Origin: Torreya grandis
Taxonomy: Eukaryota; Streptophyta; Pinopsida; Cupressales; Taxaceae
Reading direction: 5' to 3'
Length of the DNA: 64,000 nt
NCBI GenBank assembly: GCA_037957365.1
Contig: JARHVA010000123.1
Location: 1,664,001-1,728,000 of the forward strand
Within the stretch, counting starts at the first letter, position 1, and each line of letters starts with the position of its first letter. The translations under genes and the position numbers were made by a program. Shown here one piece after another: positions 10,552 through 19,260 of the stretch. Under the pieces are notes generated by a model. The model was given only the letters and a program-made list of their open reading frames with translations. It was not told the DNA's origin and did no database searches.

Positions 10552-11139
10552 CTAAGCCAGTAAGGCATGCACATCTTCTGTAGGCTTGAACCTTGCTTCA
10601 GATTTGGCTTTGAGAGTGTCCCAGTCAGTCATTGACTGAGCCTGTAGATGGTAGAACCAGTCTGCAACAGCGAGTTGCAATGTTTTCACAAATAGCCTGA
10701 ATGCTACATCTTCATACTCCATGCCTATCACACCATAGGCTATGCTGAAGGTTGCAATATGTTCATCAAGATGAACTCTCCCATCACCATAGAATTTGGA
10801 GAAATTCTTCTTGGAACTGTGAGGTAGCTCATGTAGAGGTGGAGTTAGATTGAGTGGGCCAAAAGAGTTACCCCATAGACCTTGAACTGCCATTGTATGA
10901 CTATGGAATGGGGGGATAACAAATCTGGGTGGTGTATGTATAGGTAAATCTTTGTGAACAATAGAAAAAGAAGCTCTGCCTTGTATTGGTGACCTAATAT
11001 TGGTAGGAGAAAGACTCCTAGTTCGCTGAACTTGAAGTTGTGGAGGAAACAAATCAAAATTGCCCTGCTGCACCAACTCAAAAATAGGGTCAACAACACC
11101 TTGGGCTCTCTGGCTTCTTGTATAGCGTGGAGTTGCCAT
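10552..11139 (-). pseudogene. Gag N-terminal half
   Basis: A 195-codon frame starting ATG (MATPRYTRSQRAQG), probably the true Gag start because the untranslated leader with primer-site repeats lies just upstream. Residues 105-195 are the retrotransposon capsid region: KNFSKFYGDGRVHLDEHIATF, then DVAFRLFVKTLQ and WFYHLQAQSMTDWDTLKAKSEARF, matching the F-x-G...P-x-H-x(3)-F and A-x(2)-W-F-x(2)-L blocks of plant gypsy capsids. It ends at a TAG in HALLA*LTQIKK, where the frame reads on into conserved sequence (MRDFIAKFDKLRN), so the stop is a nonsense mutation, probably Q to stop. Confidence 0.8.
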
Positions 11140-11210
11140 ATTGTAGAATAAAAATGGAAAAGAGTTGGCCTTGCTTCAGCTTCAAGCTTGAGGCTTCAAA
11201 TTGCGCGTTC

Positions 11211-11430
11211 TTCCCCAGCAGAGTCGCCAAAAATTGTTGGTGTAGAGCTGGTAGAGAATTGACTTTTGAAATGAAATGCTAGATCAATGGGTCTCCGATT
11301 TTGTAGCTCAGAGTATATAATGGAAATGGATAAGGCTATAATGATAATGGATAAGACATAAGTGATGCTTCAATCTAAAGCTTGAGGCTTCAAATTGCAC
11401 AAAATTGTTGTGTCCCCAGCGGAGTCGCCA
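11211..11430 (-). repeat. Two extra primer-site-like copies in a duplication of about 200 bp
   Basis: TTCCCCAGCAGAGTCGCCA at 11211-11229 and a GTCCCCAGCGGAGTCGCCA variant ending at 11430, each followed by AAAATTGTTGG and a GAAGCTGGCAG-type segment and preceded by GCTTGAGGCTTCAAATTG. The offset is about 200 bp. Together with the copy beside the LTR (11736-11754) this makes three primer-site-like sequences in the leader. Confidence 0.75.
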
Positions 11431-11515
11431 AAAATTGTTGGCATGAAGCTGGCAGTGTTCTTTCCTACTTCACGTCATTTCCCAACAGCATGAAATGATT
11501 CAATTTGAATAGACT

Positions 11516-11735
11516 GGAAAAGGACTGAAATTGCTCGTTGTTCTCCAGTGGAGAAAATGGATAAGGAAAAGGATTGAAACTGCTCGTTCTTCCCCTGTGG
11601 AGAAAATGGATAAGGAAAAGAACTGAAACTACTTGTTCTTCCCCAGCAGAGAAAATGGATAAGAAAAGAATTGAAACTGCTCATTCTTCCCCAGCGAAGA
11701 AAATGGATAAGGAAAAAAATTGAAACTACTTGTTC
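11516..11735 (-). repeat. 49-bp tandem array in the leader
   Basis: About 4.5 units with spacing 49, 49, 48 and 49 bp (TGAAA anchors at 11526, 11575, 11624, 11672 and 11721). Each unit holds GGAAAAGGA-TGAAACTGCTCGTTCTTCCCCAG followed by AGAAAATGGATAA, so each carries a partial primer-site core (TTCCCCAGCAGAG) and ends at the true site next to the LTR. The array looks like slippage of the primer-binding region. The 69-codon minus-strand frame here is only the repeat. Confidence 0.85.
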
Positions 11736-11754
11736 TTCCCCAGCAGAGTCGCCA
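11736..11754 (-). other. Primer binding site beside the right LTR
   Basis: On the minus strand TGGCGACTCTGCTGGGGAA begins 5 nt after the LTR terminus (...CAACA-GCTTT). It starts with TGG, complementary to a tRNA CCA end, and this form is common in plant gypsy elements. I do not assign the tRNA. Its position confirms minus-strand orientation. Confidence 0.75.
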
Positions 11755-13290
11755 AAAGCTGTTGGGTGAATATTTTGTCACCAACTAACTGATGGACAAA
11801 ATAAGTTGTTTCAACCACATCATAGGGAGATTGGTCAGCCAAATGTGCAAGTTTACCACATTAAAAGGGGACAAATCTCTCCTCTCATCAAGGGGAGGTT
11901 CTCTATAAATATGAGGTGCTATATATTATATATATAAGTGGAAAATAACACTCAGGGGTAGGACAACACCATCCATCTCTCTTTTTTCAGAGATGATGTT
12001 CGCAGACAAAAGAGAAATCTTGGGTGATTGCTGGAAGTACTTCTCTTTTTTCAGAAGTAATACTAAGTCAACAACCAGATTCCTTCTTGGGTAGTAAAAG
12101 TAACTAGACTAGGGGTGCAGTAACCAACAGAATTAGGTGTAGCACAAATTCTCCCCTTAAGTGCCAAAGAGTGAAATACAAAGGACAATGAGGGCACAAA
12201 GTCGTCCCAAGGTCCTTTACACAGAAACAAAAAAATAAACACGCTAAAGACAATTATGGTAGCACAAAGTCTCTCCACAGTTGGCTTCAAGACACCTTTC
12301 AGATTACTTCCACTAGTTCTACTTATTTAATTAAATGAATAAGACTGCATCTAGAAAATAGAAATAAGAACAATCCCCTAAATAACACAAGTTATTACAA
12401 CACAAAGTCTGAAAGTAACCTGCTTTCTCATTCATATAACAAAATATGATTAACAATTTGAGCTCAAAGTCTCAGTAAATGCCTTTCAATTTGGGCAAAG
12501 TTTCACTTCTGAAATAGAGAGATCTCTTTTGCATAAAATAAGAGATTACAATATATAGCAGCAAAGAAAGGCTTGGCACTTTGTTTCATAGAATGACCCA
12601 TGTTGCATTCAATGCCTTGAATGCATTTTCAATTTTGTCAGGGGGGCATGCTAGAACAGGGCGTCTACCTTAACTATGGCATGTCAATTCATCTCAAAAT
12701 ATCTTCTCCTCTGCATGGGTCGTCTGATCTTTCTCAGAATAGGTACGCAACTGTCCCTTTGCTTTCCTGTCAAGGAAGAAAAATAGGTCGCACCTTTTAA
12801 TGCTTGTGAGCTCAGATGTCTACTTGGTGGACTATTCCACCTACTGAAAATAACTCCTACACAAATATTTCTGGTCTTTCTCTATTTTCTATTGCAATTT
12901 GAGCTCTCAGACGATCTTTTCCCTTTCTGATGGCTCTCTCGGCTCCTTCAGCTGGTCGCTGAATTTGTTTTTAGGTTCCGCACCGCATTTGAAAATCAAT
13001 GGATATTTCATTACCCTGAATTTGACATTCACGGGGACGTCATTGGTTCATTGTTTCAATGGTTCGGGTGGCCTTCTCGGCTCCTTGGTTCTATCGCTTC
13101 TTTGGTTCATTCGCTTTCCTGGTTCATTTACTTTCCTTTGCTCGGAGCTTTCTTTGAACCGTTGAACCTGTTGAACCTTTGAACCATTTTGGTTCAAGGT
13201 TCAATGGTTCATCCTCTTTTTTAGAAGCTTTTTTTTTCTCTAAGTCTTTTGAAGCTTTAAAATTCTTTCGGCTTTATATCTTTGGAACCT

Positions 13291-13315
13291 CCCGAAGGGA
13301 AGGTGTCCCTTCGGG
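13291..13315. other. Perfect 10-bp hairpin, right LTR copy
   Basis: Same CCCGAAGGGA / TCCCTTCGGG hairpin as at 6852-6876, retained in the right LTR although surrounding sequence has diverged. Confidence 0.7.
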
Positions 13316-13554
13316 CCTTGAGAAAAGTCCATTTCCTGGTTGTCGAGAGCCCCCCCACACAAGGGTACCTACCCTTCGAGGTCCTTTGGGCGGCCTTTTT
13401 CTTCAAATCTTGTGGAGTCCATAGAACCAAGCCTTTCGGAGTCCATAGAAATAGGTCTGCAAAGTTCGTAAAATCATTCCTGCAGAGTCCGTAGAAATAG
13501 GTCTGGAGTTTGTAGAATCATTTCTGTAGAGTCCGTAGAAACCAGCCTATAGAG

Positions 13555-14608
13555 TGTTAGGTTGTGGAGCTAAAAGCTTCACTATTATGCAAATTGGAGG
13601 AGGTTGCTGAGTGCTAAAGCAACCGACGTCGACATGATCAACCGACATTGGTCATATCCAGTTACAAAGCTACCGACATCGGTCATGGATCAGCCGACGT
13701 CAGTCATCTCCAGACAGACAGTGACTGACATCGATCGCCTGTGCAGTTTCAAAACTGTTAGTTACACGAACAGTTTGTTTAATGAACCGGTTGTTTGCAT
13801 GTAAAGACTAATTTTAGTCTTGAAGCTGTGTTTCTAATTATTGTAATTGAAAAGTTTAATTATTTTTTGTATGGGATCTATTTAAGAGACCCATGGGCTA
13901 TATTGTAATTTTTAGAACCAGAGGAATTCTTTAGAATCAGTTCTGTAGAATCAGAAGGGTTCTATCCAAGGGAGAATCATAAGGACTTGGTGAGGCAAGG
14001 ACAAGGGTTCTTCCGGGTGTGTAAGATCTAGGTCGGCAGGTGTGCAAGGCCAGGTTGATCTGCGGTAGAGCAAGATCATGTGAGATCTACATGGTAAGTA
14101 AGGTCGGTTGATCTGCAGGTGTGTGTGCATGCGAGATCTAGGTTTGTAGATGTGCAAAACCAGGTTGATCTATAGGTGTGCAAGATCAGGGAGATTAGCA
14201 ACACAATAGGTGTGTAAGATCAGGTGAGATCTACTTGGAGTATGTGGTGTACTCAGACTTAGAGTATGTGTGTATACTCGGTGGTACTGGCAATATTATT
14301 ACTGACTGGTTGAAACAACAACTCTGTGTTTGAGTTGGATTTGTTTGTAATTGAGAGAGAGAACTCTTGAGGGAAGATTAATGGTACACCCAAGAGGTGT
14401 GGGAAGAGTGTGATCTTTTTATTGTATTTCCTTCTGGAAGAGTATTAATACAATTGTGTGTTGCCTCTCATATTCTGTGCTATTTCTGAATTCTAGTTAC
14501 TTTTTACTTCTGATTAAATTTCGTGTTTAGTTGCTTATACAAAGGTAATCAATTGTGCTCTAAATTCTGACAAGTGGTGTCAGAGCTTTGTGAGCCCAGG
14601 TCCTAACA
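13555..14608 (+). repeat. 5' LTR of nested copia
   Basis: 1,054 bp, TGTTAGG...CCTAACA. The last 84 bp (14525-14608) reappear at 16343-16426. It contains a CpG-rich GACGTC-type repeat zone (13617-13745) and GATCTA/GTGTGCAAG-rich repeats (14020-14230). The ATG frames in it are not coding. Confidence 0.85.
13617..13745. repeat. GACGTCGGTCA-type repeats in copia LTR
   Basis: Degenerate units around ACCGACGTCGACATGATCA, ACCGACATTGGTCAT, ACCGACATCGGTCAT, GCCGACGTCAGTCAT and ACTGACATCGATCG, spaced roughly 20-30 bp. The core GACGTC is palindromic and contains the ACGT core bound by plant bZIP proteins; TGACGT is the TGA-factor site. A second, longer zone lies at 15560-15770. A role as enhancer is inference. 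Confidence 0.65.
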
Positions 14609-14610
14609 GT

Positions 14611-14622
14611 TGGTATCAGAGC
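14611..14622 (+). other. Primer binding site (initiator tRNA-Met type)
   Basis: TGGTATCAGAGC two bases after the LTR end, the standard plant copia primer site complementary to the 3' end of initiator tRNA-Met. Partial extra copies follow: TGGTATCAGA at 14659-14668 and TGGTTTCAGAGC at 14709-14720. Confidence 0.9.
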
Positions 14623-14783
14623 CAGATTGCTGGTTCATCAAGTGATACCACTAACAGTTGGTATCAGAATGAAGTTGCAGGTTCTCAGAGCGAGGTTCAC
14701 TAACACCTTGGTTTCAGAGCGTGTTAAGTGTTTGTTGATTACAGGTCACTCTCAGGGGTTTCTGATTGAGTGGGAGTATAGCA

Positions 14784-15455
14784 ATGGCAGAAAAAAGTAC
14801 ACTAAGAATGGAGGAACTCAATAGCAAGAATTCTCAATTACTAAATTATGGAAAGAAAGAGCAGGTAAAGAAAGATTGTTGGTTGGTTGAAGATCAACAT
14901 GAAAGAAATGAAGAAGCAGGTGTTGTAGGTATTGTTGTACGGGTTGCTCTTGAATGTTCCTTGGATAAAGTAGAATCTTGGTTTATAGATTCTGTTGCCT
15001 CTTTCCATGTAGCCTGAAATAGAGTATTTTTCCATGTTAATGTCCTTGGAAACTTTGGAAAAATTTATGTAGGGGTTGGTGAGCCTTGTCAAATTGGTGG
15101 CAAAAGGGAAGTGCGGCTGAAATTGCAAACGGGTAACACATGGGTGTTGAAGGATGTCATGCAGGTCCCAGTCCTGAAGAGGAGTCTAATTTCTATAGGA
15201 AAGTTGGGTGATGAGAGATGCACAGTAACTCTCACAGCGGATGCACTTGAATTAGCATGTGGTAAGAAAGTAGGTACTCTTTATCTATCTACTTGTATTA
15301 CTGATTCTCCTTCTGTTGCGAAGATGTGGCTTTGTAGGCTTGGTCACATGAATAAGAAGGAGATGCATGTTCTTAAGAGGAAGTCAGATGTTTTTTACGA
15401 ACTTAAGAACTGGAAAGCCTTGGTTTTCATGGAGGAGATGATGGATAGAGATTAG
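14784..15455 (+). pseudogene. Copia gag-protease-preintegrase remnant
   Basis: One frame from ATG 14784 with a single internal TGA at 15015. It begins like a copia Gag (MAEKSTLRMEELN), then jumps at once to a zinc-knuckle remnant (YGKKEQVKKDCW), so nearly all of Gag is deleted. Next is the protease loop WFIDSVASFHV, where the usual DSGA reads DSVA (G to V). After the stop it continues with VLKDVMQVPVLKRSLISIGKL and the GAG-preintegrase block MWLCRLGHMNKKEMHVLKR (about 15325-15390). The integrase core is absent and the frame ends at 15455. No active protease is expected. Confidence 0.75.
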
Positions 15456-15539
15456 TCACAGGGGCTGAATAACTCTGAGTAGGGCAGTTTGGACAGGGTT
15501 TTGATCCAAAGTGAGCTCGCGGGTAAAAAGTCATCACTC

Positions 15540-15775
15540 ACAGGAAAACACAGTTACCAACATCGTTTAGGTGGAACTGACGTTGATCAGGCAGGTATCG
15601 ACGTCGGTCATGTGCAGACCAGAGTCGGTGGTGTCGGGTAGGTTGAGACCGACGTCGGGCAGAGAACTGGCGTCGACGACCAGGTGGACATCGATGTCGG
15701 TTAGGGAACCGACGTCGGTGATCAGGAGGATTTGACATCAGTCGGGTACAGACCAGGGTTGATCAGAGAATAGAT
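15540..15775. repeat. Second GACGTCGGTCA repeat zone inside copia
   Basis: About eight or more degenerate units with GACGTCGGTCA, GACGTCGGGCA, ATCGATGTCGGTTA and ACCGACGTCGGTGATC cores, alternating with CAG-rich spacers. CpG-rich against an AT-rich background. It resembles the zone at 13617-13745 in the LTR but is in the position where integrase should be. The 66-codon proline/arginine-rich frame on the minus strand (15538-15738) is a by-product of the repeat. Confidence 0.7.
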
Positions 15776-15875
15776 TTTGGGCAGACAACACGCTGTCAAG
15801 GAGTCTCAAACGCCCATGTAGAGGATTGAAAGGTTAAGTAAGCCTCAAATTCGTTATTCGCCTTCTTTATACTAC

Positions 15876-16382
15876 TTGTTGCTCACTACAGAGCAGGTAG
15901 AATCTAGGAAACAGTGGGATCATGACATGAATTCTTTGGAAGAGAACCAAACAGGAGATTTGGTAGAGTTGTCAGCCGGGATAAAAGCACTGAAAGACGA
16001 ATGGATTCCTAGGTTAAAAAAAGGAGAGAATGGACACGTGAGACAGAAGGCCAGGTCATATGGTCTTGAGCAAGCTCCAGGACAGTGGTACAGGTTTGAC
16101 AGGTGTATGACAAAGCATGGCTCTAGTCAATGTCATTGTAACCATTGTGTTTATTTTACCAGGTTGGATAATGGTCGCGACATTATCCTGTTACTGTATG
16201 TGGATGATGTGCTTGTTGCAAGTTCATACATGCAGGGATTTGCTGAGCTAAAGGTAAAATTAGTTCAGTGGTGTGCCAAGAAGGATTTAGGAGGAGCGAA
16301 ATTCTTTGGCATGAGTATTCCTAGAGACAGGGAAGATCACAGTTTTAGTTGCTTATACAAAGGTAATCAATTGTGCTCTTAA
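15876..16382 (+). pseudogene. Copia reverse transcriptase with internal deletion
   Basis: A 168-codon frame. Residues 20-48 match the copia RT start (LEENQTGDLVELSAGIKALKDEW). Around residue 60 it jumps to SYGLEQAPGQWYRFDR, the YGLKQAPRQWY block that normally lies more than 100 residues later, so the fingers and part of the palm are deleted in frame. HCVYFTRLDNG leads to LLLYVDDVLVASS, with the catalytic YVDD intact at residues 108-111. KKDLGGAKFFGMSIPRDRED follows. From residue 157 the frame runs into LTR sequence (16343 on), showing a second deletion that removed RNase H and most of the 3' LTR. No ATG is expected, as this is part of a polyprotein. Confidence 0.8.
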
Positions 16383-16426
16383 TCCTAACAAGTGGTGTCA
16401 GAGCTTTGTAAGCCCGGGTCCTAACA
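16343..16426 (+). repeat. 3' LTR remnant of nested copia (84 bp)
   Basis: TTTAGTTGCTTATACAAAGG... to CCTAACA, matching 14525-14608 of the 5' LTR with a few changes. It is fused directly to RT sequence. Confidence 0.85.
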
Positions 16427-17519
16427 CAGAGTCCATAGAAATCAGCCTGTAGAGTCCATAGAAACATGCCTACAGAGTCTGTAGAATTATTCCTGTAGAG
16501 TCCATATAAACCAGCCTGTAGAGTCCGTAGAAACATGCATGTGGAGTTTGTAGAATCATTCCTTTAGAGTCCGTAGAAACATTCCTGCGGAGTTCATAGA
16601 AACTGGCCTTTGATCATTCCTTTGGCTTTATATCTTTGGAACCTCTTGAAGGGAAGGTGTCCCTTCAGGCCTTGAGAAAGGTCCATTTCCTGGTTGCCGA
16701 GAGCCCCCCTGCAAGGGTACCTACCCTTCAGGGTCCTTCGAGCGGTCTTATTCTTCGAATCCTTCAAACAAAATGTCTGAAGAAAATCCTTACTTTGCCT
16801 TAGCCACTTTTTGAAGGATATCTTTTTGTTCCCTTTTGTTCACTACCCTCTGCAAGGGCACTTGCCCTTTGGGCTTTGGGGGACTCCTTTGAACCGTTCG
16901 ATTGAATTGACTGATTGAACCAACTTTGGTTCAACGGTTCAATACTGTGTTCCGCTCATTCAATTGACCGCTTGAACCAACCGCTTTGAACCATTCATTT
17001 GAACTCGTTGAACCTTGAAACTTTGAACCATTTTGGTTCAAGGTTCAACAGTTCAATGGGTTCAATCTTTCTTCTTTTCTTCTAAGTCTTTTGAAGTCGT
17101 TGAACTTTTCGAAGCAGTTGAACTTTGAACTTTTGCCGAAGCGCTTAACTCTTTAAGCTTGTCGACGTCTTTGAACCTTTGAACCCGTTGAACCTTTGAA
17201 CCTGTTGGAAGCGGGGTCCAATGGTTCAATGGTTCAATCCTTTGTTTGAAGCTTGCCGATGGACCTTTTGGTTGAACCTCGGCGTTGAACCTATCTTGAA
17301 ATTGCCTAAGTGTTAGGAACTTATTTCTTTGAGAGAGCTCGCCTGTTGAAGTCGTTGAACCTGTTGAACCTGCTAGTCCCTTAGCTAAAAAAGCTTGAAT
17401 AATGAAGAATTTGAATACTCAAAACAATTTTTGAGAAGAGAACAGACAATTTTGGTCCTGCAAGACCAAAATAGTTCATATGTTGTCCCAAAAATGAGTG
17501 ACAGATTTTGGGAACAACA

Positions 17520-17609
17520 TAATGTGTCCTCTTTCTTGTCTCATTTTTTTTGTAGCTTGTTTCCGCATTTATTTACTTACACTGTAAGATATAGTTCATT
17601 AATCTAACA
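17520..17609 (+). repeat. Copia LTR, right part (continues 4024-4906)
   Basis: Begins with the TAATG duplication, then a T-rich segment, and ends AATCTAACA. The next bases, TGTAGTATCAAGAC (17610-17623), resemble a decayed initiator-tRNA primer site (GTATCAGAGC form). If real, this LTR has a polypurine tract on its left and a primer site on its right. Confidence 0.55.
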
Positions 17610-17623
17610 TGTAGTATCAAGAC

Positions 17624-19191
17624 TTCATTCCTAACAATACACAGTATAGGTTGGTCACTTGGATGGACTTCTATGAGGAGCCTTATATAGGTCGATGTAG
17701 TTGGACATATTTTGTTAATGTTCTATTACAATATGGTACAAATGATTACAAGGGATGAGCAGGCCTTCGCTGTATTCAACAACATTTATACCACAAATCA
17801 TAGGGTTTGTTTCTGTATGAAGCAACATCAATTTTGATTAGTACTATGAGGTATAGTTCACTAGTTGCAGTTACACTAGAGTTTATTTGATGACTTTAGA
17901 GTCATTGCTCCAATTTTTTAATCTTCTACACCCCTGTGGATCAAGGAGGAGTTTGTTGGGTCATTTATGATCCAAGGTTGTATTTGTTTTGTTTGTTTGT
18001 TTGTTAAATAAATTTAGGGCATGCACATTAAGAGACACCCTCGTTATGTTTGTTTAAGATAAAATGGTAATCATAAATTACCATTTATTTATTTATTAGG
18101 TTATTAGTTTTGAGATTTCGGTAAATTGGTAGTTAAGTTCCATACAAACAAATTTATAACTTACCATTTACTCTATACGTATTGAATGTACCTCATTCAA
18201 GAGATTGAAGTGGTTTTACATGAATATATCTTTCTTGATTGGTTTTCACGAGCAAATATTTGAATAAAATTGCTAAACCACTTATAATCAATTCCATCTA
18301 AGAGGTTGATTTTGATGATTCTTTACTATTTAGATGTCTCATCTACTATAAGAGTAATGGGAGGTATCAATATCTTACATAAAGATTGATTTTTTTTTAT
18401 CTATTATCTTTTGATAGCTACAACAAAGTTGTTCTTTCCTTTATCTTAGCGAGGTTGTCACTTTTATATATAGGGCACTGTAGGGGCATTCTTGGGATAG
18501 TAGTTTGATTATCTCTTTTCAATCTAGTTTAGACACCAGGGATGTCATGCACCCTTTACATATAAAGTCTACACATTGGTGAAAACATTTCAATAAGACT
18601 TCTTCCACATTCAAATAATAGATCTTCTTAGTCTTCTTTCTCACACACTAAACATCACACCCTTACTTATACCTAGTGTCAAGGACCTTCTAGCCCTATT
18701 GAATTGCAACATATGGATCAAGGACATGTATAAAACATTCGTTTTCCCTTTACCTTTGGTGATTTGGCAATCTTGGATTTCAAAAGGGTATTTAGGGAAG
18801 TATTATGTTTCACTATAGAATTATCTATCATGGTCCACTTAGCCCAGAGCATTCACATATGGAGATAATTAGATCTTGTATTGGCCCATTAGAAGTGGTG
18901 GTTGATGACATTTTGTTTTCTAATTTGAGCAAGGAAACAAATAACTATTGTTGTGTCCAAATAATGTGCCATTTTCATATCTAGAGAGTTCTCTCTTGCT
19001 TGCACAAATATTTGTATAAGGAAGCAATTACACTTGTGTTAAGGTTTACCCACCTTTGGCTACTACCTTTACCTTTGATTTTGGTCTAAATATATTATTT
19101 GAGTTAGGAAACTTCTGTCCCTAACACTTACCTATCATGTACCTAGACTTATTAACGAGTTCCACTGACCTATTTTGGTCGCTTGGGTACA

Positions 19192-19194
<3 letters not shown>
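17624..19194. other. Unassigned AT-rich region
   Basis: No open frame with recognisable protein content on either strand. There is a short run of GTTT repeats near 17985-18005 and an inverted pair ATGGTAAT-CATAA-ATTACCAT at about 18064-18084. It may include copia leader or older repeat sequence, but I cannot support a call. Confidence 0.4.

Positions 19195-19256
<62 letters not shown>
19195..19256. repeat. (AT)31 microsatellite
   Basis: Uninterrupted AT dinucleotide run of 62 bp. It creates a spurious 70-codon isoleucine/tyrosine frame on the + strand (19175-19387). Confidence 0.98.

Positions 19257-19260
<4 letters not shown>

Larger units (their letters stand above)
7741..11759 (-). other. 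Internal region of gypsy element
   Basis: About 4.0 kb between the LTRs, read on the minus strand. Order: primer-site region with duplications (11759-11150), gag (11139-9821), spacer (9820-9370), protease (9361-9020), spacer, extra RNase H (8760-8450), then a linker fused to an integrase C-terminus (8427-7954), then about 210 bp to the LTR. Full-length relatives need about 3 kb more for RT, RNase H and the integrase core, so a large in-element deletion is inferred near 8210-8240. Confidence 0.8.
13555..16426 (+). mobile_element. Ty1/copia element, internally deleted, nested in gypsy LTR
   Basis: 2,872 bp starting TGTTAGG and ending CCTAACA, flanked by near-identical 5-bp duplications (TAGAG at 13550-13554, CAGAG at 16427-16431). 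5' LTR 13555-14608, initiator-tRNA primer site at 14611, short gag-protease and RT remnants on the + strand, and a 3' LTR reduced to its last 84 bp (16343-16426). Integrase, most of gag, RNase H and most of the 3' LTR are missing. It splits the 23-bp tandem array of the host gypsy LTR. Confidence 0.88.
4907..17519 (-). mobile_element. Ty3/gypsy LTR retrotransposon, internally deleted, with nested copia
   Basis: Bounded by the TAATG target duplication and by long direct repeats (left LTR 4907-7740, right LTR 11760-17519 interrupted by a copia element). LTR termini are TGTTG...CAACA on the + strand (left copy decayed to CAATA). Coding runs on the minus strand from 11139 down to 7954: gag, protease, extra RNase H, and an integrase C-terminus. 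RT, the RT-linked RNase H and the integrase core are missing. A primer-binding-site-like sequence sits beside the right LTR on the minus strand, as expected for a minus-strand element. Length without the nested copia is about 9.7 kb. It lies inside a copia LTR. Internal stops and deletions make it non-autonomous. Confidence 0.88.
11760..17519 (-). repeat. Right LTR (5' LTR in element orientation), split by nested copia
   Basis: Starts TGTTGGGTGAATATTTTG at 11760, as does the left LTR at 4907, and ends AACAACA at 17519. Without the nested element (13555-16426) it is about 2.89 kb, close to the left LTR. Segments 11760-13554 and 16427-17519 align in order with 4907-6640 and about 6640-7740. Divergence between the LTRs is visible in nearly every line, so the insertion is old. 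Confidence 0.88.

Noticed and set aside
14566..14622. Sequence similar to tRNA (TGGTATCAGAGC, GTGGTGTCAGAGC)
   Set aside because: It is the primer-binding site and an LTR copy complementary to tRNA-Met, not a tRNA gene: no cloverleaf can be drawn around it.
15538..15738. 66-codon Arg/Pro-rich minus-strand frame
   Set aside because: Caused by the CpG-rich GACGTC repeats inside the copia element.
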